A stretch of DNA of 64,000 nt from an uncultured Eubacteriales bacterium (GTDB lineage: Bacteria > Bacillota > Clostridia > Oscillospirales > Oscillospiraceae). This document shows, piece after piece, positions 57,855 through 64,000 of this stretch. How positions within the stretch are numbered: position 1 is the first letter of the stretch; the number at the start of each line of letters is the position of its first letter. The position numbers were made by a program, and so were the translations under genes. Location of the stretch: positions 8,714-72,713 of the forward strand of contig URDJ01000009.1 in the NCBI GenBank assembly GCA_900546615.1, read 5' to 3'. A model generated the notes under the pieces. It was given only the letters and a program-made list of their open reading frames with translations. It searched no databases and was not told the origin of the DNA.

Positions 57855-59675
57855 ATGAGTTCTAAAAAATGGTTCGTCATGTTCTGCCTCTGCCTGCTCT
57901 GTCTGCCGCTGCTGCTCGCGGGGCTGAACTACTTCGTCGACCCCTTCGGCGTCTTTGGGAACCTCACCTGGTACTCATTCAGCGAGACGCTCAACCCCCG
58001 CATCGGCAAGTACGAGTACCTGCTCGAGCACTCGGATGAGTACGACTCCTACATCGTTGGCAGCTCCTCCGCAAGCTCCTATCCGGTCGAGCAGCTGAAT
58101 GAATACCTCGACGCGAAGTTCTACAACAGCTTTTTCTACGGCTCGGATATGTACGACTGCGAGAACACCGTGAGATGGCTGCTCGACAACTGCGAGGTCA
58201 AAAACATCCTCCTGAGCATCTACATCGACTGCGGTGCTCACTACGACGCGGGCGAGGACGAGCTTACCATGCGCGAACCCGCGCAGATAAGCGGGCGGAG
58301 CGAGTTCTGGTACTATCTGAGTTACCTGTTCAGCAGCCCGAACTATGCCTTCGACAAGCTCACGGACATGTATAACGACACATTCCTCACCCAGCCCTTT
58401 GATGTTTTCGACGAATACACCGGCTCGTACGACAAGCGCACGCGGGACATCGAGAACATAGGCGACATGGAGCGCTATCTCGAGGCCTACCCTGCCTTTG
58501 CGGACTACCCGGCGGTGAACGTGCAGCTCGACGAGATTGAAAACTGCATGGCGAGCGTCGCCGAGGTTAAAAGGATGTGCGAGGAGGCAGGCGTGAACCT
58601 CATCGTCGTCTGTCCTCCCGCGTACTCCGAGTACCTCAGTTATCTTGACAGCGGCGAAGTTGAGAGCTTCTTCACCTCGCTCGCCGAGGTCACGGACTTC
58701 TGGGACTTCACCTACAGCTCCGTGAGCCACGAGCCGAGGTACTTCTACGACGAGACGCACTTCCGCAACTGCGTGGGCACGATGGCGCTCGCGCGCATCT
58801 TCGGCGACGAGAGCGTGTATGTGCCTGAGGACTTCGGCGTCTATGTGACGTCTGAGAACGCGGCGGAGCACGCAAAGACCGTCTCGGCGCTGGCGGCGGT
58901 GGCGGATGTGGAGAGCTACACCGCCGAGGTGCCGATTCTCATGTACCACGAGGTGACGGAGGGCGAGGCCGGGGAGTACAGCATAAATGTCGCCGACTTC
59001 GAGGCCCAGCTGCAGGCGCTTGCCGACGCAGGCTATACCACGGTCAGCTTCGACGAGCTTTACGACTATGTCACGACCGGAGCGGAACTGCCGGAAAAGC
59101 CCATCGTCATCACCTTCGACGACGGCTACATGAACAACTACACGCTGGCCTTCCCGATACTCGAGAAATACGGCATGAAGGCCACTATCTTCGCCATCGG
59201 CGTTTCCTTCGGTAAGGATACCTACAAGGGCACGGGCATTGAGATAACGCCGCACTTCGGCGCTGACGAGGCGCTGGAGATGGTGCAGTCCGGCCTCATA
59301 TCCGTGCAGACCCACACCTGGGACATGCATCAGGTCGAGGGTCTGGACGAAGACCCGATACGCCGCGGCGTGCTGCAGATGGACGGGGAGTCCGAGGAGG
59401 AATATATCGAGGCGATGAGGCAGGACCTCTCGGCCGCTCAGGAGCAGCTCGAGGCGGCCACGGGCGAGCCGGTGACGGTGCTCTCATATCCGAACGGGCT
59501 GTACTCCGACCTCAGTCAGGCTCTCTGCCGCGAGGCGGGCATACTCGTGACCGTGACCTCCGAGTCAAGGGGAAACACGGTGATAAAGGGCATCCCTCAG
59601 TCGCTCTACGGCATGGGCCGCTATGTGGTGGACAGCCTCAGCCCGGCGGAAATGCTCGAGCTGATAGCTCAGTGA
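57855..59675 (+). CDS. membrane-anchored SGNH/DltD-like domain fused to a polysaccharide deacetylase
   Basis: This 606-residue protein has a signal anchor (FVMFCLCLLCLPLLLAGL) and an outer first half (residues ~25-325) like DltD/AlgX-type SGNH proteins: YIVGSSSASSYPVEQLNEYL supplies the G-S-S nucleophile block, and YFYDETHFRNCVG supplies the C-terminal D-x-x-H. The second half (~360-600) is a NodB-type polysaccharide deacetylase: PIVITFDDGYMNN (metal Asp pair), SVQTHTWDMHQ (metal His), VLSYPNGLYSD and a Gly-rich end. GGAGG precedes the ATG at 57855. It lies 10 bp after the MBOAT gene and completes the operon. Acyl transfer and N-deacetylation on the same surface glycan are suggested. Confidence 0.85.
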   Translation: MSSKKWFVMFCLCLLCLPLLLAGLNYFVDPFGVFGNLTWYSFSETLNPRIGKYEYLLEHSDEYDSYIVGSSSASSYPVEQLNEYLDAKFYNSFFYGSDMYDCENTVRWLLDNCEVKNILLSIYIDCGAHYDAGEDELTMREPAQISGRSEFWYYLSYLFSSPNYAFDKLTDMYNDTFLTQPFDVFDEYTGSYDKRTRDIENIGDMERYLEAYPAFADYPAVNVQLDEIENCMASVAEVKRMCEEAGVNLIVVCPPAYSEYLSYLDSGEVESFFTSLAEVTDFWDFTYSSVSHEPRYFYDETHFRNCVGTMALARIFGDESVYVPEDFGVYVTSENAAEHAKTVSALAAVADVESYTAEVPILMYHEVTEGEAGEYSINVADFEAQLQALADAGYTTVSFDELYDYVTTGAELPEKPIVITFDDGYMNNYTLAFPILEKYGMKATIFAIGVSFGKDTYKGTGIEITPHFGADEALEMVQSGLISVQTHTWDMHQVEGLDEDPIRRGVLQMDGESEEEYIEAMRQDLSAAQEQLEAATGEPVTVLSYPNGLYSDLSQALCREAGILVTVTSESRGNTVIKGIPQSLYGMGRYVVDSLSPAEMLELIAQ

Positions 59676-59686
59676 CGTGAAACTAT

Positions 59687-59725
59687 AAAGCTCAGGGCCT
59701 TCGGAATGAAGGCCCTGAGCTTTTT
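59687..59725. terminator. bidirectional terminator between the dlt-like operon and the spoIIE unit
   Basis: AAAGCTCAGGGCCTTC and GAAGGCCCTGAGCTTT (59687-59702, 59708-59723) form a perfect 16-bp stem with T tails on both strands. Confidence 0.92.
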
Positions 59726-60005
59726 ACAGTATGATGATGAGCGCCAGCACCAGCCCCACGGCGGCGGTGCCGATGAACAGCCACTGTTTCCAGCGCTCCG
59801 TCGTCTTCGGCGGCGGGACAGTGTCGCGCAGATAGTCCCCGGCGGCGCGGCGCGCCTGTCTGAGCACCTCCTCCCTGCTCACGCCGCCGGCGTTGGCGTA
59901 GTCCTCACGCACTATAAATATCGCTTCCTCAAACATCCTCGGGTCTGGCGAACGCACGATCACGGCCCTGCGCGCCACACCTTTTACGACTGACCTGTTC
60001 TTCAT
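59724..60005 (-). CDS. small tail-anchored protein downstream of spoIIE
   Basis: This 93-residue protein has a charged soluble part (MKNRSVVKGVARRAVIVRSP, then REEVLRQARRAAGDYLRD) and a C-terminal membrane helix (WLFIGTAAVGLVLALIIIL). The layout is that of a tail-anchored membrane protein, with the N-terminus in the cytoplasm. Its ATG overlaps the spoIIE stop (60002-60005), so the two are translationally coupled; both are read on the minus strand toward the shared terminator. I know no named family. A role around the spoIIE step of sporulation is only suggested by position. Confidence 0.7.
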   Translation of the reverse strand: MKNRSVVKGVARRAVIVRSPDPRMFEEAIFIVREDYANAGGVSREEVLRQARRAAGDYLRDTVPPPKTTERWKQWLFIGTAAVGLVLALIIIL

Positions 60006-62323
60006 ACGCGCGCATCCACCCTCACTGCCAGCACCGTCATGTCGTCCGAGGTGCCGTATTCCTCAGCCGCCTGCCGCAGCACCTGCCGCGCCAGCGTCTT
60101 CATGTCCGTCTCCGGCCTGTCCTCGCGCATCAGCTCGCGCAGCCAGGCGTCGTCGTCTCCGCTTATCACGCCGTCCGAGGCGATGACCGCAAGGCTCCCC
60201 GGCTTGAGCCGCATCCGCACCACGTCCGGGGCCGCGCCCTCGCCCGCCACGAGGCCCGCCGCGAGGCTCTCGCCCGAGACGCGGCGCACGCTCTTGCCCG
60301 TGCGCACGTAGGACGGCGCCGCGCCGTATTTATAGAAACTCGTCTCGCCCGTGAACAGGTCCACGCACATCAGGTCCACCGTGGCATAACCCCACTCGTC
60401 TCCGTTGCGCAGGAGCATCACCGAATTGAGTATCTTCATCGCCGTCGCGGGGTCAACGCCGGAGCGCAGGAAACGCTCGAGTATCTCGATGGCCTCCGTG
60501 CTCTCCACGGCCGCGCCCTCGCCCGTGCCCATGCCGTCCGAGAGTATGACGCACAGGACGCCCGCGTCGGTCTTGAAATATGTACCGTGGTCGCCCGAGA
60601 CCTTCTCGCCCTTCTTCTTCATCGCCGCTATGCCCACCGATACGGCCAGCGGCTCAGCTTCGAGCAGGGTCAGCCGCCCCTCGCCGCCCGAGTTCGGCCT
60701 GCACAGGCGCACCCCCAGCACGGCCGAGAGCTTGTCGAGGTATGCCGGGTCCCCGGTAAGCGCCGAGAGCTTGCCCGACTCTATGACCGCGCGGAGCCTG
60801 CCCGTCGAGTCGCGAAACACCGCTGCATCGGCCTCTATGTCCTGCGAGCGCAGGTAGCGCATCAGCCGCCTCTCGGCGAGCGGGTCGGCCCCGTTCAGGC
60901 TGCCCAGCTCCTGAGCCACGCCCGCGAGTATCTCCGCGAAGTCCTCGTACTGGCCCCAGGCCGCCGAGCGGCTCTCCTCGACGCGGGCGCGGAACTGCCT
61001 GCGCCCCGCCGAGGCCCTCAGCTCCGCGTTCACCGCCGTGACAAAGGCCGCAAGGCCATTGCACTTCTCCCGGAACCATTCGGGGATGTCCTCGGCCTCG
61101 AGCAGCCCGCGCTCGTTCATCGCCGCCGTCGCCTGATTGAGCGCGTCAAGGGTCTCCATGTAGTTCTTCACCCAGCACTCGTCCCTGCGCTTGCAGCGTA
61201 TACAGGCGGCGTCTGCCGCGCGGTCGAAGACCCGCGCCACGTCGTTGTCGTTTATAAATTCGGTGTTCCGCCGCGCCACGGCGGAGACGTCGTCGAAAGC
61301 CCGGGCTATGCCCTCCACGCGGCGCGAGGCATACTTGCGCAGGCCGCTCTCTCCCATGCCCGCCGACAGCGGCTGTATGAGTGAACCTATTCGAGCGAGC
61401 AGCCCCGGCGGCAGGAGCATGAAGCCCACCGAGGCCGCGAAGACCTCAAAGAGCGCGTCCAGCCTCTGCGTAAAGCTCCAGACACAGAACACCGCAAGGG
61501 CGTTGGCGAGGATGAAGCTCAGAACAAAACTCAGCCGCCCGAAACGTGAGAACATTCCGGACACCAGCCCCGCAAAGGCATAGGCCATTGTGAAGACCGG
61601 TACGCCGCCCGCCGCGGCATCCATCGCAAGCCCGAAAGCAGTGCCGGCAGCTGCCCCGGCCAGAGACCCGCCCTTGAGCGCACAGGTCATCACCAGCACC
61701 AGCGCCAGAGCACGTCCGACGGAAATTACGCCCATGATGTTCAGCCTCGAGAGCGCCATCAGCGCACAGGCTGCAAAGACTATGACCGCCGCGTCGTGAC
61801 GCTTCTCCGAGGCCTCGGTGCTGCGCTCGCCCATGGAGAGCGCCTCGCGGAAAAAGCAGACCGCTCCCGCCGAAAGCACCGCCTCGACCACCGCCGGGAG
61901 TATCAGCTCCAGCGGCTCATCCCCGGCGGCGAGACCGCCGAGCAGCCCTGTCGCAGCCATGACCGAGGCAGTCAGCGCCGGCATGAACCACACCCGGCCC
62001 CGTACCTTCGAGTCAATAAAGATGAACCCTGCCGTGAATATCAGCACACACGCCGCCGCATAGCGTATACCCCAGGTCAGCCCGCCTACCGCAAGGTATC
62101 CCAGACAGGCCCCGGCCAGCGACGCCACGCCGTTTAAGCCCGCGCCCGCCTGAGCCACCGCCGCCGCCCCGAACGGCGCCGCCGTGCCCGCAAACCTCGC
62201 CGCCGACATCAAAAAACCCGTTAGAAAATAAACGCCCGCGGCACCCAGCGCCCCGGCTCGCCCTGATAATATGCTCCGCCGAGCCGGGATCTCCGACCCG
62301 CCTGACCTGTCCCTGCCTGCCAT
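60002..62323 (-). CDS. spoIIE: stage II sporulation protein E, PP2C-type phosphatase
   Basis: This 773-residue protein has an N-terminal membrane domain with about ten helices (to residue ~315), a central oligomerisation region (~320-560) with cysteines in CIRCKRRDECWVKNYM, and a C-terminal PP2C phosphatase domain (~560-773): CVILSDGMGTGEGAAVEST and VIASDGVISGDDDAW hold the metal aspartates. SpoIIE dephosphorylates SpoIIAA to free sigma-F in the forespore and helps asymmetric division. Size is near Bacillus SpoIIE (827). The ATG at 62323 follows GGAGGCG. The small tail-anchored gene overlaps its end. Confidence 0.93.
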   Translation of the reverse strand: MAGRDRSGGSEIPARRSILSGRAGALGAAGVYFLTGFLMSAARFAGTAAPFGAAAVAQAGAGLNGVASLAGACLGYLAVGGLTWGIRYAAACVLIFTAGFIFIDSKVRGRVWFMPALTASVMAATGLLGGLAAGDEPLELILPAVVEAVLSAGAVCFFREALSMGERSTEASEKRHDAAVIVFAACALMALSRLNIMGVISVGRALALVLVMTCALKGGSLAGAAAGTAFGLAMDAAAGGVPVFTMAYAFAGLVSGMFSRFGRLSFVLSFILANALAVFCVWSFTQRLDALFEVFAASVGFMLLPPGLLARIGSLIQPLSAGMGESGLRKYASRRVEGIARAFDDVSAVARRNTEFINDNDVARVFDRAADAACIRCKRRDECWVKNYMETLDALNQATAAMNERGLLEAEDIPEWFREKCNGLAAFVTAVNAELRASAGRRQFRARVEESRSAAWGQYEDFAEILAGVAQELGSLNGADPLAERRLMRYLRSQDIEADAAVFRDSTGRLRAVIESGKLSALTGDPAYLDKLSAVLGVRLCRPNSGGEGRLTLLEAEPLAVSVGIAAMKKKGEKVSGDHGTYFKTDAGVLCVILSDGMGTGEGAAVESTEAIEILERFLRSGVDPATAMKILNSVMLLRNGDEWGYATVDLMCVDLFTGETSFYKYGAAPSYVRTGKSVRRVSGESLAAGLVAGEGAAPDVVRMRLKPGSLAVIASDGVISGDDDAWLRELMREDRPETDMKTLARQVLRQAAEEYGTSDDMTVLAVRVDARV

Positions 62324-62353
62324 GCCCTCGCCTCCTGCGAATAAGTTGACATA

Positions 62354-62387
62354 AGTATAGGATAACTCGTTATGAAAACCATGTCAC
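62354..62387 (-). promoter_or_regulatory. spoIIE promoter candidate with an over-long spacer
   Basis: On the minus strand GTGACA (62387-62382) and TATACT (62359-62354) are 22 bp apart. Spo0A-activated sigma-A promoters such as Bacillus spoIIE and spoIIG have 21-22 bp spacers, so the spacing fits that class. No perfect Spo0A box was seen. Confidence 0.45.
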
Positions 62388-62569
62388 ACGGCGCTGTTGA
62401 GAATTGGGTTTTATGGACGTTATTGAGCGGGAGCCGCGCAGGGCGCTTGTCAGGCACGGGCATGACGGCATTTTTCGGTGCAAAGCTCAGGCACAGGCGC
62501 TGACTCCACCTCCTTCCTCTCAAAGGCCGGCAGCATGGACATTTCAGCGCCACCTTTGAGGATATGCCC

Positions 62570-62631
62570 AAACTCTACAGCAGTTGTAAAAAAATTAAAA
62601 AGCACTTGACATTGTAACAGTTGTAGAGTTT
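62570..62631. repeat. inverted repeat around the second aminotransferase promoter
   Basis: AAACTCTACA (62570-62579) and TGTAGAGTTT (62622-62631) are perfect 10-bp arms 42 bp apart, enclosing the -35 box. A shorter CAGTTGTA is repeated directly within (62581 and 62618). This looks like a two-site operator. Confidence 0.55.
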
Positions 62632-62636
62632 AGAAT
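62606..62636 (+). promoter_or_regulatory. promoter of the second aminotransferase
   Basis: TTGACA (62606-62611) and TAGAAT (62631-62636) with a 19-bp spacer, slightly long; the -10 box overlaps one arm of the inverted repeat. Confidence 0.55.
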
Positions 62637-62740
62637 ATAGATAAGGATAAATTGCCCGAGCTTCGGGCTGGGATATGGGTCGGGTGATTGTGCAATTCTT
62701 ACAAGTATTCCCGCAGCTTATAATTTAAGGAGGTAAAAGC

Positions 62741-63919
62741 ATGTTCAACAAAACGGCATACGGACTGGGCAGCGTCCGCTCCTACATCCGCGAGGTGTTC
62801 GAGTACGGCCGCCAGCAGGCGAAGATCGTGGGCGAGGAAAACGTGTTCGACTACAGCCTCGGCAACCCCTCCATCCCCGCGCCTGAGAAGGTCAACGAGA
62901 GCATAATCAACATCCTCAACACCGAGAGCAGCATCAAGGTCCACGGCTACACCAGCGGCCCGGGCGACGACTGCATCAGGCAGGCCGTTGCAAAGAACCT
63001 GACCGAACGTTTCGGCAAGGTCATCCGTCCGGCGAACCTCTTTTTCACCTGCGGCGCGGCTCCCGCGCTCATGACCGCGCTCACCGCCCTCGCCTGCGAG
63101 GACAGCGAGGTCATCGCAATTGCCCCCTTCTTCCCCGAGTATAAGCCATTTATCGAGAGCTCCGGCAACAAGTTCGTAATGGTCCCGGCCGACACCACGA
63201 ACTTCCAGATAGACCTCGCCGCGCTCGAGAGCCTCGTAAACGAGCACACCCAGGCCATAATCATAAACTCCCCGAACAACCCCTCCGGCGTCGTCTTCAG
63301 CAAGGAGACGCTCGAGAAGGTCGGCGCCATCCTCGGCGCGGCTGCGGAGAAGTACGGCCACCCCGTCTATATAATCGCCGACGAGCCCTACCGCGAGCTG
63401 GTCTATGACGGCGTCGAGGTGCCGTTTATCCCGAACGTGTATAAGGACACCATTGTCTGCTACTCCTGGTCGAAGTCGCTCTCCCTGCCCGGCGAGCGCA
63501 TCGGCTACGTCCTCGTCGCCGACGACGTGACCGACGCGCCCGAGCTGACCGCCGCCGTCGCCGGTGCGGCGCGTATGCTGGGCCACGTCTGCGCGCCGTC
63601 GCTCATCCAGAAGGCTGTCGCCCTCTGCTGCGATATCATGCCCGACCTCGAGGCCTACGACGTGAACCGCAACCTGCTCTATAACGGCCTCACCGAGATA
63701 GGCTACGAGTGCGCCAAGCCGCAGGGCGCGTTCTACCTCTTCGTCAAGGCCCCGGGCGGCGACGCCATGGCCTTCGCGGAAAAGGCGAAGAAAAAGAACC
63801 TGCTCATCGTCCCCTCCGACTCCTTCGGCGTGCCCGGCTACTTCAGGCTGAGCTACTGCGTGTCCAAGGAGATGATCGAGCGTTCCCTGCCCGCGTTCAA
63901 GGAAGTTTTCAACGATTGA
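62741..63919 (+). CDS. class I/II PLP-dependent aminotransferase (paralog)
   Basis: This 392-residue fold-type I aminotransferase has the PLP lysine in SWSKSLSLPGERIGYV near residue 245, NSPNNPSGVVF and ADEPYRELVYDG for cofactor and substrate contacts. It resembles the gene at 35117 in order and length and shares the lysine motif block exactly, but differs across the first 60 residues. AAGGAGG precedes the ATG. A probable glutamate dehydrogenase begins 27 bp downstream; together they would link amino-group transfer to glutamate and ammonia. Substrate specificity is not visible. Confidence 0.9.
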   Translation: MFNKTAYGLGSVRSYIREVFEYGRQQAKIVGEENVFDYSLGNPSIPAPEKVNESIINILNTESSIKVHGYTSGPGDDCIRQAVAKNLTERFGKVIRPANLFFTCGAAPALMTALTALACEDSEVIAIAPFFPEYKPFIESSGNKFVMVPADTTNFQIDLAALESLVNEHTQAIIINSPNNPSGVVFSKETLEKVGAILGAAAEKYGHPVYIIADEPYRELVYDGVEVPFIPNVYKDTIVCYSWSKSLSLPGERIGYVLVADDVTDAPELTAAVAGAARMLGHVCAPSLIQKAVALCCDIMPDLEAYDVNRNLLYNGLTEIGYECAKPQGAFYLFVKAPGGDAMAFAEKAKKKNLLIVPSDSFGVPGYFRLSYCVSKEMIERSLPAFKEVFND

Positions 63920-63946
63920 CGGCCTGACGGCAAGGAGGTTAACATA

Positions 63947-64000
63947 ATGCTGACGAACGAGTACTTAAAGCGGGTATACGAGACGGTACTGGCACGGAAC
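63947..64000 (+). CDS. gdhA: start of a probable NADP-type glutamate dehydrogenase, cut by window edge
   Basis: AAGGAGG is followed by an ATG at 63947 and 18 codons to the window end: MLTNEYLKRVYETVLARN. This resembles the N-terminus of hexameric glutamate dehydrogenases (…Y-hydrophobic-V-x-A-R-N…). With so few residues, the call rests on the motif and on the aminotransferase upstream. Confidence 0.4.
   Translation, partial: MLTNEYLKRVYETVLARN

Larger units (their letters stand above)
62324..62740. other. intergenic region between spoIIE and the second aminotransferase
   Basis: This 417-bp gap holds the divergent control elements listed separately. About 62400-62560 is GC-rich and holds a 48-codon ATG frame at 62413-62559 with no ribosome site or recognisable protein, which I do not call. 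The last ~170 bp are AT-rich and contain the aminotransferase promoter. No RNA gene was recognised. Confidence 0.6.

Noticed and set aside
62413..62559. 48-codon frame in the spoIIE/aminotransferase gap
   Set aside because: It has no ribosome site, no promoter aligned to it and no recognisable domain; its composition is like chance GC-rich sequence.
1..64000. Prophage, insertion sequence or integrative element
   Set aside because: No transposase, integrase, phage structural gene, terminal repeats or attachment site was found anywhere; the only foreign-looking patch is the small AT-rich XRE islet.

Overview
The window is a GC-rich piece of a chromosome from a spore-forming Gram-positive anaerobe, most likely a Clostridia member of the Oscillospiraceae (Oscillibacter/Flavonifractor-like). 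The grounds are the sporulation genes (pro-sigma-K, spoIIGA-sigE, spoIIE, a YpeB-like gene), a PolC-type replicase, a TagO-type wall-polymer initiator, frequent GTG/TTG starts with strong AGGAGG ribosome sites, and TTGACA/TATAAT promoters. No rRNA, tRNA, CRISPR array, insertion sequence or prophage was seen.

Layout. 1-7.6 kb: a MATE exporter cut by the window edge with a STAS protein; an unusual cytoplasmic ParB-like/BMP fusion overlapping a metallophosphoesterase; a MATE gene with a large in-frame internal deletion; and an AmmeMemoRadiSam pair. 7.9-13.3 kb: a glycogen synthase with a histone-like tail, an AT-rich islet with an XRE regulator and two strong palindromes, sigK, and recQ. 13.4-18.8 kb: a two-component system, rplU-rpmA-obgE and a Crp/Fnr regulator. 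19.0-22.8 kb: a three-subunit molybdenum hydroxylase. 22.9-28.1 kb: a VWA/LRR/MoxR cluster in which the LRR and ATPase genes are broken. 28.1-31.3 kb: an AroD-like protein without its catalytic residues, a membrane protein, a trigger-factor-like chaperone and a TylF-like methyltransferase.

31.4-41.9 kb: a zinc-ribbon/Ig-like membrane protein, a YpeB-like gene and gltX on the minus strand; then an aminotransferase, trpS, tagO, wecB and a membrane-anchored protein on the plus strand; three small minus-strand proteins and a YfcE-type phosphoesterase. 41.9-52.0 kb is one long minus-strand housekeeping operon, pyrH-frr-uppS-cdsA-dxr-rseP-ispG-polC, covering translation recycling, isoprenoid and lipid precursors, and replication. 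spoIIGA-sigE is divergent from it.

53.8-59.7 kb is a five-gene operon resembling dlt: adenylating enzyme, GNAT, carrier protein, MBOAT, and a fused SGNH-like/polysaccharide-deacetylase protein. It is the best candidate for an undescribed surface-glycan modification system. The window ends with spoIIE and a small tail-anchored protein gene on the minus strand, a second class I/II aminotransferase, and the first codons of a probable glutamate dehydrogenase.

All functional calls come from reading motifs, domain order and gene order by eye; no database search was run.
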